This document shows, one piece after another, positions 19,069 to 28,654 of a stretch of DNA of 64,000 bases. The position numbers and the translations under genes were made by a program. The DNA lies in contig NZ_CP117430.1 in NCBI RefSeq assembly GCF_030687395.1, positions 4,712,001 to 4,776,000 on the forward strand, read 5' to 3'. The stretch's first letter is position 1. The number at the start of each line of letters is the position of its first letter. The notes below the pieces were generated by a model that was not told the DNA's origin, did not search any database, and saw only the letters and a program-made list of their open reading frames with translations. This stretch comes from Pseudomonas wuhanensis (GTDB taxonomy: Bacteria; Pseudomonadota; Gammaproteobacteria; Pseudomonadales; Pseudomonadaceae).

Positions 19069-20451
19069 GGCATAGGTATCTACACATCTCTAAAGTCTTC
19101 GGCTGGCCACCCAGCCGATGGCCTCTTTAGCAAAACCCGCCAGTTCCTGGGGCGTGTATTGCTCCAATGTCTCGCACATGGCCAAAAGCATGTATAAACC
19201 GGCCAGCAGCGCGGAAGCCGTCACCGGCTGCGAGCGCTTCATCTGTCGACCAGACAGACGGACCAAAAAATCCCGTGTTTGCTCAGCAAACTCCCCCTTA
19301 GCCCGCATCAGACGCCAACTGACAGCACATGCCTGACTGGCGATCAACAGCCGTTTGAACACCGCTTCACCGCTCTCTTGCTGCCAGTTTTCCAGCTGAT
19401 GCCCACCCCCTTTAAGCAGTTTGAAGTAGGACTCGATACGCCAGCGCCAGTAATACCAGAGCGCCAATCGTTCATCTGCGACCTCTTGCTCAAGGTTGCT
19501 CAGCAAATACCATTCGGCCAGCAGGTGACCATCGGCTCCCAGTATTCGGCTCACGACGAGCCGGGCCGGCAACGGCTCACCAGACTTGCGCAGCGTCTTG
19601 CGGTCGGCCCTGTCTTTGGTGAAAGGCTGGGCTTGGCGAGTCAGCACGACGGCGGTTTCTCCCACCCATTGAATGGCCGGTTTTCCTTTGTAGTCCACCT
19701 TGCGAGTTTTGCGGTAGGTCATCTCGCGAGCAATTTGACTCAGGGCCCTCGATTGACCTGCATGACTGGCCGTGGAACCGGCCTTGACTCGCACCAGCCA
19801 TTGCCGACCTTCGGCTGCCATTGCCTCAGGTGAGCGACCGAATCAGCCTCTCGATCCACGATATGGACAAGCGGCTTGGCAAAATTCTGCTGTTCCAGCC
19901 AAGTGATACGTTGTGTCAGTTCATGCAGATGCTTCTCAGGGGCCAGCACTTCTTCGGCTCGCGTGCTGAGCACGCCGTCCCTGGTCGCGCTAGATTCTGA
20001 GCAGGAGTACAGATCGGTGCACCGTCACGATCCGTGACGAGCAGGCTGCTTTGCAGCTCGTAACCGATGTCGCCCCGGTGGGTCATTTGCAGGCGATCAG
20101 CCTTGCTGTGGTGGTGCATGTAATTGAGCCGAGACCAATCATGCATGACCAGCGCGTAATCATCGCAGTCATCTCGACAACCCTCGTGGGCTAACGCCAG
20201 CAGCGGTTTAACCAGGTCAACGGGCCGAACCCGGTCATTGCTCAAAAATCGCCAAAGGGCTTGCGTCTGTGCAAAAGCCTTGTCGCTTCGCGGCAAGGCT
20301 TTCATCCCGGCGGCCAGCGCCGGTAGTCCATTACTGTGTCCCATGACTAACTCGTCGTATCGTTTTGTCAGTCGGGCATCTAGCCCGGTCATTTGATATC
20401 CATGCCGTCCCTTTATAGACCAGGATCGGGAGATGTGTAGATACCTATGCC
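19069..20451 (-). mobile_element. IS4-family insertion sequence, decayed
   Basis: A 1383-bp element bounded by perfect 22-bp inverted repeats at 19069-19090 and 20430-20451 (outer end GGCATAGGTATC). It contains one frameshifted transposase gene. It lies inside the right-hand REP of a REPIN. A short GCGAT is present at both junctions, but it belongs to the REP and is too short to be sure of as a target duplication. Confidence 0.88.
19090..20392 (-). pseudogene. IS4-family DDE transposase, broken by two frameshifts
   Basis: Reads in three frames. Frame one starts at the ATG at 20392 (MTGLDARLTKRYDEL), holds the first catalytic Asp in HDWSRLNY, and is lost near 19985. Frame two covers VLSTRAEEVLAPEKH to the second Asp in HIVDREADSVAHL and is lost near 19820. 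Frame three runs from GRQWLVRVKAG to the stop at 19090 and contains YYWRWRIESYFKLLK, an exact Y-x2-R-x3-E-x6-K signature of IS4. All catalytic residues survive, but two shifts mean no active protein unless both are suppressed, which is unlikely. Confidence 0.88.
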
Positions 20452-20478
20452 GCGATTGGGGCGACTCGATCTGAAGTC

Positions 20479-20937
20479 TTAAAGCCAAATAGCATCCCAC
20501 AAGGGATAGTCGCCAAGCCGCTCTACAAGCCCTGCCCGCAATGGATTCGCCACTACATACCGTGCGATCTTCACCAAGTCTTCTTCTCGCCTCAATGCCC
20601 GGTCGTGATAGCCCTGCTGCCAAAGTGGTCCATTCCTGTTACTGGAAAGATTCACCTCCCGCGTAATCAGTGACTTGGTTTGACGCATCAGATTACTGAG
20701 CGAACAGTTCTCCAACTCGACAAGCCAATGGAAGTGATCAGGCATAACGACCCATGCCAGTGAATTCACTAAGCCTGTGTTTTGTGCTTGGCGAAATTGA
20801 TGAACAACCAATCTGCCCAATGCGAAATCCGCAAAAACCGGCTTGCGATCAAGTGTATTGGTAGTCAGTAAATAGATTCGATTGGGTTCGGCATAGCGCC
20901 CCGTTCGTAGGCGATGTGAAGCAGGAAGATCAGGCAA
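20479..20937 (-). CDS. REP-associated tyrosine transposase (RAYT), IS200-like Y1 family
   Basis: Single-copy housekeeping Y1 transposase that processes REP/REPIN DNA as single strands and is thought to spread and maintain these repeats. 152 residues. Seen: the HUH metal motif in MPDHFHWLV (His68 and His70), the probable nucleophilic Tyr110 in QQGYHDRALR, and the C-terminal YVVANPLRAGLVERLGDYP typical of RAYTs. Flanked on both sides by REPINs of the GGGCTTGCCCGC class, with one downstream split by an IS. It appears intact, 27 bp from the IS end. Confidence 0.9.
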   Translation of the reverse strand: MPDLPASHRLRTGRYAEPNRIYLLTTNTLDRKPVFADFALGRLVVHQFRQAQNTGLVNSLAWVVMPDHFHWLVELENCSLSNLMRQTKSLITREVNLSSNRNGPLWQQGYHDRALRREEDLVKIARYVVANPLRAGLVERLGDYPLWDAIWL

Positions 20938-21033
20938 TCCGTTGCCCCTTCATGATGGATTCATCAGAAGACTAGACCTGAGCAGCCCATAGACCGCGAC
21001 AATCCGTTATCTGGATGTGTCCATGAAGCCGCC

Positions 21034-21199
21034 ATCGCGGGCAAGCCCGCTCCCACAAGGATCGAAGGTGCTCACAGATTTTGTGTCCACCTACAAGGAT
21101 CGAAGGTGTTCACAGATTTTGTGTTCACCTACAAGGATCGAGGGTGTTCCCACATTTTGTGTTCACCGCTGAACCTGTGGGAGCGGGCTTGCCCGCGAT
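21034..21199. repeat. Extended REPIN with triplicated 38-bp spacer
   Basis: REP at 21034 (ATCGCGGGCAAGCCCGCTCC) and inverted REP ending at 21199, with three tandem spacer copies beginning ACAAGGATCGA at 21055, 21093 and 21131. The first two are 38 bp; the third is slightly diverged. Each carries a TTTTGTGT(T/C)CAC core. Located upstream of the RAYT gene. Confidence 0.9.
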
Positions 21200-21222
21200 G
21201 ACATTCGATCAGACGCTGAAAA

Positions 21223-21663
21223 TCAACCAACCACCCCCGCATCCGCCCTCAACCCCTGCCCCTCAATCGCCCTGATCGCACACTGTTCATCGACATCAGA
21301 CAAATCGCCGCTGATACCCACCGCTCCCAGCACAGTCCCGTCCTGATCCCGAACCAACACGCCGCCCGGCACCGGCACGACGCTGCCCTGCCCCAGGCTG
21401 TTCAGCGCGGCGAAGAAGGCCGGGCGTTGTTGGGCGTCTTGTGCCAGCAGGCGTGAGCCCTTGCCCAAGGCGATGGCGCCCCAAGCTTTGCCGATGGCGA
21501 TCTGCGGGCGCAGCAGGCTGGCGCCGTCTTCGCGTTGCAGCGTTATCAAGTGCCCGCCGGCGTCCAGCACGGCAACGGTCAAGGGCGCGGCGGAGATTTC
21601 CCGGCCTGTGGAGATGGCCTGATTGGCCAGGTTGACTGCGACGTTCAAGGTTAAAGCGCTCAT
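21223..21663 (-). CDS. GlcG/HbpS-family protein
   Basis: 146-residue protein of the GlcG/HbpS (DUF336) fold, a small alpha/beta domain often found in glycolate, diol or haem-related loci and of unsettled function. Seen: LTVAVLDAGGHLITLQRED, the AIGKAWGAIALGKGS helix, a FFAALNSLGQGSVVPVPGGV loop and GAVGISGDLSDVDEQCA, all conserved family segments. It is divergent from gcl across a region with two identical operators, so it is probably co-regulated with glyoxylate use. Confidence 0.87.
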   Translation of the reverse strand: MSALTLNVAVNLANQAISTGREISAAPLTVAVLDAGGHLITLQREDGASLLRPQIAIGKAWGAIALGKGSRLLAQDAQQRPAFFAALNSLGQGSVVPVPGGVLVRDQDGTVLGAVGISGDLSDVDEQCAIRAIEGQGLRADAGVVG

Positions 21664-21755
21664 GGTGCCGTCCTCATCTTGTTATAGGGAAAGCCGTTGG
21701 ATTGCTTTCTGTTGCGCAATCCGATGCAACAAATAGAACACAATGAATTATTTTT

Positions 21756-21765
21756 TTGTATACAA
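21756..21765. promoter_or_regulatory. Palindromic operator, GlcG-like gene side
   Basis: Perfect palindrome TTGTATACAA, 90 bp before the start codon of the GlcG-like gene. Identical to the site at 21894. The form fits a GntR-family repressor. Confidence 0.6.
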
Positions 21766-21849
21766 TAATTTTCGAAAAGCGCCACATGCGACGAAAAGCC
21801 ACAGTCCTTCGGGCTTCCGACGAATGAAACAGCTGCTTGAGAAAATGGA

Positions 21850-21879
21850 TTGACCTGCGCCGTCCGCCGTGAATACACT
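21850..21879 (+). promoter_or_regulatory. Candidate gcl promoter
   Basis: TTGACC (21850-21855) and TACACT (21874-21879) are 18 bp apart. The operator at 21894 would begin about 8 bases after the predicted start site, a good place to block initiation. Confidence 0.55.
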
Positions 21880-21893
21880 CTGCGCAAAGCCAC

Positions 21894-21903
21894 TTGTATA
21901 CAA
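21894..21903. promoter_or_regulatory. Palindromic operator, gcl side
   Basis: Perfect palindrome TTGTATACAA just downstream of the candidate gcl promoter and 26 bp before the gcl ATG. P. putida gcl is known to be repressed by the GntR-type regulator GclR; assigning this site to GclR is inference. Confidence 0.62.
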
Positions 21904-21929
21904 TTACAAAACGTAAGAGGCACAAAACC

Positions 21930-23705
<1,776 letters not shown>

Positions 23706-23706
23706 T

Positions 23707-23812
23707 GATCGTTCCCACGCTCTGCGTGGGAATGCAGCCCGGGACGCTCCGCGTCCCAACAGCGGATGCAGAGCGTCCAATGAGGCATTCCCACGCAGAG
23801 CGTGGGAACGAT
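23707..23812. repeat. 106-bp palindromic repeat, copy 1
   Basis: Opens GATCGTTCCCACGCTCTGCG and ends with its inverted complement; an inner palindrome (GGGACGCTCCGCGTCCC) lies in the left half. A copy of the same length and orientation lies at 28530. It fills almost all of the gcl-hyi gap. Confidence 0.92.
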
Positions 23813-23833
23813 AACTTTAAACGGGAGACTACC

Positions 23834-24616
23834 ATGCCGCGTTTCGCAGCCAACCTGTCCATGCTGTTCACCGAGCAGGATTTTCTTGCCCGTTTCGACG
23901 CTGCCGCCAAGGCCGGCTTCAGTGGTGTCGAATACCTGTTCCCCTATGACTTCAGCTCTGCCGAAATCAAGGCCAGGCTCGATGCCAATGGCTTGACCCA
24001 GGTGTTGTTCAACCTGCCGGCCGGTGACTGGGCCAAGGGCGAACGCGGTATCGCGTGCCTGCCGGATCGGGTCGAAGAGTTCCGCGCCGGTGTCGACCTG
24101 GCCATTGCCTACGCCCAAGTGCTGGGCAACACCCAGGTCAACTGCCTGGCCGGTATTCGTCCACAAGGTGTCGACGATGCCACCGTGGAAAAGACCTTTG
24201 TCGCCAACCTCAAGTACGCGGCCGACAAGCTGCAAGCGGTGGGCATCAAACTGGTGATGGAAGCGATCAACACCCGCGACATCCCGGGTTTCTACCTGAA
24301 CAACACGGCGCAAGCCCTGACGATTCGCGAACAGGTCGGCAGCGCCAACCTGTTCCTGCAATACGACATCTATCACATGCAAATCATGGAGGGCGACCTG
24401 GCCCGGACCATGGCTGCGCACCTGGGCGAGATCAACCACATCCAGTTGGCCGACAATCCAGGGCGCAACGAACCGGGTACGGGTGAAATCAACTACCGCT
24501 TCCTGTTCGAGCACCTGGACCGCATCGGTTATCAAGGTTGGGTTGGCTGTGAATACAAGCCGCTGACCACCACTGAAGCGGGTCTGGGCTGGTTGAAAAC
24601 CCATAACGCGATTTGA
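23834..24616 (+). CDS. hyi: Hydroxypyruvate isomerase
   Basis: TIM-barrel isomerase interconverting hydroxypyruvate and tartronate semialdehyde. 260 residues. Seen: RFAANLSMLFTEQDFLARF, GVEYLFPYDF, and metal/active-site segments VMEAINTRDIPGFYL, LQYDIYHMQIMEGDL and HIQLADNPGRNEPGTGEI, all typical of Hyi. The ATG at 23834 follows GGGAG at 7 bases. It lies between gcl and glxR as in other Pseudomonas, separated from gcl by a repeat. Confidence 0.95.
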   Translation: MPRFAANLSMLFTEQDFLARFDAAAKAGFSGVEYLFPYDFSSAEIKARLDANGLTQVLFNLPAGDWAKGERGIACLPDRVEEFRAGVDLAIAYAQVLGNTQVNCLAGIRPQGVDDATVEKTFVANLKYAADKLQAVGIKLVMEAINTRDIPGFYLNNTAQALTIREQVGSANLFLQYDIYHMQIMEGDLARTMAAHLGEINHIQLADNPGRNEPGTGEINYRFLFEHLDRIGYQGWVGCEYKPLTTTEAGLGWLKTHNAI

Positions 24617-24628
24617 CACAGATCCTGA

Positions 24629-24711
24629 GGGAGCTGGCTTGCCTGCGATGGCATCACCGCGGTGTGTCTGACAGACCGTGTCGCCCGCATCGCAGGCAAG
24701 CCAGCTCCCAC
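24629..24711. repeat. REPIN, GAGCTGGCTTGCCTGCGAT class
   Basis: Inverted halves GGGAGCTGGCTTGCCTGCGA and TCGCAGGCAAGCCAGCTCCC around a GACAGACC core. A different REP sequence class from those near the RAYT gene. Confidence 0.9.
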
Positions 24712-24765
24712 AAAAGCAGCCCCCCTATTTGCTTGAAGCAGCAATAAAAACAAGAGGATTTTCTC

Positions 24766-25656
24766 ATGGCTAAAATCGGATTTATCGGCACCGGCATCAT
24801 GGGCCACCCAATGGCGTTGAACCTGCAGAAAGCCGGTCACAGCCTGTTCCTGTCGGCGCACCACGACCCTGCGCCTGCCGACCTGGTGGCCGCTGGCGCC
24901 GTCGCGCTGGCGAACCCGAAAGAAGTGGCCCAGGAAGCCGAATTCATCATCGTCATGGTCCCGGATACTCCGCAGGTCGATGACGTGCTGTTCCGCGCCG
25001 ACGGTGTTGCCGCCGGTGTGAGCAAGGGCAAAGTCGTGATCGACATGAGCTCGATCTCGCCAACCGCCACCAAAGCCTTCGCTGCCAAGATCAACGAAAA
25101 AGGCGCGCAGTACCTAGACGCGCCGGTGTCCGGCGGTGAAGTCGGCGCCAAGGCTGCGACCTTGAGCATCATGGTCGGCGGCGATGCCGATGCGTTCGAA
25201 CGCGCCCTGCCGCTGTTCCAGGCCATGGGCAAGAACATCACCCTGGTCGGTGGCAACGGCGACGGGCAAACCGCGAAAGTGGCGAACCAGATCATCGTCG
25301 CCCTGAACATCCAGGCCGTGGCCGAAGCGCTGCTGTTCGCCTCGAAAAACGGTGCCGATCCGGCCAAGGTGCGTGAAGCGCTGATGGGCGGTTTCGCGTC
25401 GTCAAAGATCCTTGAAGTTCACGGCGAACGCATGATCAAGGGCACCTTCGACCCGGGCTTCCGCATCAGCCTGCACCAGAAGGACTTGAACCTGGCCCTG
25501 GCCGGCGCTCGCGAACTGGGTATCAACCTGCCGAACACCGCCAATACCCAGCAAGTGTTCAGCACCTGCGCGGCTATCGGCGGCAGCAACTGGGACCACT
25601 CGGCGCTGATCAAGGGCCTGGAACACATGGCGAATTTCTCGATTCGCGATAAGTAA
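24766..25656 (+). CDS. glxR: 2-hydroxy-3-oxopropionate (tartronate semialdehyde) reductase
   Basis: Beta-hydroxyacid dehydrogenase family enzyme that reduces tartronate semialdehyde to D-glycerate with NAD(P)H. 296 residues. Seen: Rossmann motif GFIGTGIMGHPMALNL at the N terminus, the substrate loop DAPVSGGEVGAKAATLS (about 120-136), and the catalytic Lys in GDGQTAKVANQIIVALN (about 170). Third step gene after gcl and hyi; separated from both neighbours by REPINs. Confidence 0.96.
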   Translation: MAKIGFIGTGIMGHPMALNLQKAGHSLFLSAHHDPAPADLVAAGAVALANPKEVAQEAEFIIVMVPDTPQVDDVLFRADGVAAGVSKGKVVIDMSSISPTATKAFAAKINEKGAQYLDAPVSGGEVGAKAATLSIMVGGDADAFERALPLFQAMGKNITLVGGNGDGQTAKVANQIIVALNIQAVAEALLFASKNGADPAKVREALMGGFASSKILEVHGERMIKGTFDPGFRISLHQKDLNLALAGARELGINLPNTANTQQVFSTCAAIGGSNWDHSALIKGLEHMANFSIRDK

Positions 25657-25680
25657 CACCGATCTGAAGCTGGCTCGGTT

Positions 25681-25771
25681 CCTGTGGGAGCTGGCTTGCC
25701 TGCGATTCAGGAGACTCGGTCTACCTGAAAGACCGCGTCGCCTGAATCGCAGGCAAGCCAGCTCCCACAGG
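25681..25771. repeat. REPIN, GAGCTGGCTTGCCTGCGAT class, second copy
   Basis: CCTGTGGGAGCTGGCTTGCC and its inverted complement flank TCAGGAGACTCGG/GTCGCCTGA. Same class as the copy at 24629, on the other side of glxR. Confidence 0.9.
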
Positions 25772-25830
25772 ACCGCGTCGCAATACTTGCTTTTGCTCTA
25801 TCCCAATAACAAGAATTCCGGGAGCCCGCC

Positions 25831-27111
25831 ATGTCGGTCGATCCGCAACAACTGCTGCGCGAGCTGTTTGCCACAGCCATCGACGCGGCCCATCCGCAGC
25901 ACGTCCTCGAAGCCCATTTGCCCAAAGATCGCAGCGGTCGGGTGATCGTCATTGGCGCCGGTAAAGCCGCAGCGGCCATGGCCCAGGTGGTCGAGCGCTG
26001 CTGGCAGGGCGAAGTGTCCGGCCTGGTGGTGACCCGCTACGGCCACGGCGCCCCGTGCGAAAAAATCGAAGTGGTCGAAGCCGCGCACCCGGTGCCGGAT
26101 GCGGCTGGTTTGGCTGTCGCGAAACGGGTGCTGGAACTGGTCAGCGACCTGAGCGAAGACGACCGCGTGATCTTCCTGCTGTCGGGCGGTGGCTCTGCCC
26201 TGCTCGCGTTACCCGCCGCAGGCATCACCCTCGCCGACAAACAGTCGATCAACAAAGCCCTGCTCAAATCCGGCGCGACCATCGGCGAGATGAATTGCGT
26301 GCGCAAGCACCTCTCGGCGATCAAGGGCGGTCGTCTGGGCAAAGCCTGCTGGCCGGCCACGGTTTACACCTATGCGATTTCCGATGTGCCGGGCGACCTC
26401 GCCACGGTCATCGCGTCCGGCCCCACCGTGGCCGACCCGAGCACCTCGGCCGAAGCGCTGGCGATCCTCAAGCGCTATGGCATCGAAGTTCCAGCCTCGG
26501 TGCGTAACTGGCTGCAAAGCCCGGAATCGGAAACGGTCAAACCCGGCGATCCGAACCTGGCCCGCAGTCATTTCCAGTTGATCGCCCGCCCACAGCAATC
26601 GCTGGAAGCGGCGGCGGTGAAAGCCCGTCAGGCCGGTTTCAGTCCATTGATTCTCGGCGATCTGGAAGGCGAATCCCGGGACGTGGCGAAAGTCCACGCC
26701 GGCATTGCGCGGCAGATCGTCCAGCACGGCCAGCCGTTGGCAATGCCGTGTGTGATTCTGTCCGGCGGCGAAACCACCGTCACCGTGCGCGGCAATGGCC
26801 GTGGCGGACGCAACGCTGAATTCCTGCTGAGCCTGACCGACAGCCTCAAAGGCCTGCCCGGCGTCTACGCGCTGGCCGGTGACACCGACGGTATTGACGG
26901 CTCCGAAGACAACGCCGGCGCCATCATGACCCCGGGCAGTTACGCTCGCGCTACCGCCCTCGGCCTGAGCGCCAGCGATGAACTGGACAACAACAATGGC
27001 TACGGCTATTTCGCCGCGCTGGATGCGCTGATCGTCACCGAGCCGACCCGCACCAACGTCAACGACTTCCGCGCCATTCTGATTCTCGAGAGCCCTAAAC
27101 ATGACGCCTGA
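25831..27111 (+). CDS. ttuD: Glycerate kinase (MOFRL family), hydroxypyruvate reductase-like
   Basis: Phosphorylates D-glycerate, probably to 2-phosphoglycerate, completing the route from glyoxylate to glycolysis. 426 residues, the class often annotated as hydroxypyruvate reductase TtuD. Seen: VIGAGKAAAAMAQ (about 35), LLSGGGSALLALPA, NCVRKHLSAIKGGRL, and C-terminal MOFRL segments SGGETTVTVRGNGRGGRNAE and AGDTDGIDGSEDNAGA. The 3' end overlaps pyk by 11 bp, so the two are translationally linked, consistent with 2-phosphoglycerate being converted on to pyruvate. Confidence 0.92.
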   Translation: MSVDPQQLLRELFATAIDAAHPQHVLEAHLPKDRSGRVIVIGAGKAAAAMAQVVERCWQGEVSGLVVTRYGHGAPCEKIEVVEAAHPVPDAAGLAVAKRVLELVSDLSEDDRVIFLLSGGGSALLALPAAGITLADKQSINKALLKSGATIGEMNCVRKHLSAIKGGRLGKACWPATVYTYAISDVPGDLATVIASGPTVADPSTSAEALAILKRYGIEVPASVRNWLQSPESETVKPGDPNLARSHFQLIARPQQSLEAAAVKARQAGFSPLILGDLEGESRDVAKVHAGIARQIVQHGQPLAMPCVILSGGETTVTVRGNGRGGRNAEFLLSLTDSLKGLPGVYALAGDTDGIDGSEDNAGAIMTPGSYARATALGLSASDELDNNNGYGYFAALDALIVTEPTRTNVNDFRAILILESPKHDA

Positions 27112-28516
27112 TAAGAAGGTCAAAATCCTCGCCACCCTTGGCCCGGCCACCAACGGAATCGACGACATCCGTGAGCTGGTGCTGGCCGGGGTCAATATCT
27201 TTCGCCTGAACTTCAGCCACGGCGATCACGCCGACCACGCCCAGCGCTATCAATGGATTCGTGAAGTCGAGCGTCAGCTGAATTACCCGCTGGGAATTCT
27301 GATGGACCTGCAAGGCCCGAAATTGCGGGTCGGCAAATTCGCTCAAGGCAAAGTGCAGCTGCATCGCGGTCAGGCCTTGCGTCTGGACCTGGACCCAACG
27401 CCGGGCGATGAGCGCCGGGTCAACTTGCCTCACCCGGAAATCATCGCAGCACTGGAGCCAGGCATGGACCTGCTGCTGGACGACGGCAAGCTGCGCCTGC
27501 GGGTGGTCACCAAGTATGCCGACGCCATCGACACCACGGTGCTCAATGGCGGCGAGCTGTCGGATCGCAAAGGCGTCAACGTGCCGCAAGCGGTGCTGGA
27601 TCTGAGCCCGCTGACCGCCAAGGATCGTCGTGACTTGAGCTTCGGTCTGGAGCTGGGGGTGGATTGGGTCGCGCTGTCGTTCGTGCAACGCCCGGAGGAC
27701 ATCCGCGAAGCCCGCGCACTGATCGGCGACAAGGCGTATTTGATGGCGAAAATCGAGAAGCCATCGGCCGTGACTCAACTGCGGGAAATCGCCGAATTGA
27801 GCGATGCGATCATGGTCGCTCGCGGTGACCTGGGCGTGGAAGTCCCGGCCGAGAGCGTGCCGCAGATTCAGAAAAACATCATCAGCACCTGCCGCCAACT
27901 CGGCAAACCGGTGGTGGTGGCGACGCAGATGCTGGAGTCGATGCGCTTCTCCCCTGCCCCAACCCGCGCCGAAGTCACTGACGTCGCCAACGCGGTGGCC
28001 GAAGGCGCGGACGCGGTGATGCTGTCGGCGGAAACCGCATCCGGCGAGTATCCGCTGGAAGCGGTGCAGATGATGAGCAAGATCATCCGTCAGGTGGAAA
28101 ACGGCCCGGACTATCAGGCCCAACTGGACGTGAGCCGACCGAAAGCCGAGGCCACGGTGTCGGACGCGATCAGCTGCGCCATCCGCCGCATCAGCAACGT
28201 GCTGCCGGTGGCGGTGCTGGTGAACTACAGCGAGTCTGGCACGTCGAGTCTGCGGGCGGCGCGGGAACGGCCCACGGTGCCGATCCTCAACCTGACGCCG
28301 AACCTGCAAACCGCGCGGCGGTTGACGGTGGCGTGGGGCGTGCATTCGGTGGTCAATGATCGACTGCGCCAGGTGGATGAAGTGTGCTCAACGGCGTTGG
28401 AGATTGCGCAAGCACAGGGGATGGCTCAGCGGGGGGATACGTTGTTGATCACGGCGGGAGTGCCGTTTGGGCAGCCTGGGTCGACCAATTCGTTGCGCAT
28501 CGAGACATTAATCTAA
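27101..28516 (+). CDS. pyk: Pyruvate kinase
   Basis: Transfers phosphate from phosphoenolpyruvate to ADP, giving pyruvate. 471 residues, usual length. Seen: KVKILATLGPATNG, NIFRLNFSHGDHADH (substrate/K+ site), the metal-binding VARGDLGVEVP (about 240) and VVVATQMLESM, then a C-terminal allosteric domain. Placement after glycerate kinase suggests a dedicated isozyme (PykF-type) for glyoxylate/glycerate growth. The terminal residues lie 13 bp before a palindromic repeat. Confidence 0.96.
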   Translation: MTPDKKVKILATLGPATNGIDDIRELVLAGVNIFRLNFSHGDHADHAQRYQWIREVERQLNYPLGILMDLQGPKLRVGKFAQGKVQLHRGQALRLDLDPTPGDERRVNLPHPEIIAALEPGMDLLLDDGKLRLRVVTKYADAIDTTVLNGGELSDRKGVNVPQAVLDLSPLTAKDRRDLSFGLELGVDWVALSFVQRPEDIREARALIGDKAYLMAKIEKPSAVTQLREIAELSDAIMVARGDLGVEVPAESVPQIQKNIISTCRQLGKPVVVATQMLESMRFSPAPTRAEVTDVANAVAEGADAVMLSAETASGEYPLEAVQMMSKIIRQVENGPDYQAQLDVSRPKAEATVSDAISCAIRRISNVLPVAVLVNYSESGTSSLRAARERPTVPILNLTPNLQTARRLTVAWGVHSVVNDRLRQVDEVCSTALEIAQAQGMAQRGDTLLITAGVPFGQPGSTNSLRIETLI

Positions 28517-28529
28517 CCCCCCTCACAAT

Positions 28530-28635
28530 GATCGTTCCCACGCTCTGCGTGGGAATGCAGCCCGGGACGCTCCGCGTCCCAAGAGCAGACGCAGAGCGTC
28601 CATTGAGGCATTCCCACGCAGAGCGTAGGAACGAT
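28530..28635. repeat. 106-bp palindromic repeat, copy 2
   Basis: Same orientation and exactly the same length as the copy at 23707, with a handful of substitutions (for example CCATTGAGG for CCAATGAGG). It lies between pyk and the urea channel gene. Confidence 0.92.
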
Positions 28636-28654
28636 CTGTACTGACTGCCCCATC

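Noticed and set aside
19063..20460. Longer target-site duplication for the IS4-family element.
   Set aside because: Only GCGAT is shared directly at the junctions and it belongs to the REP sequence; the 9-13 bp expected for the family cannot be shown.
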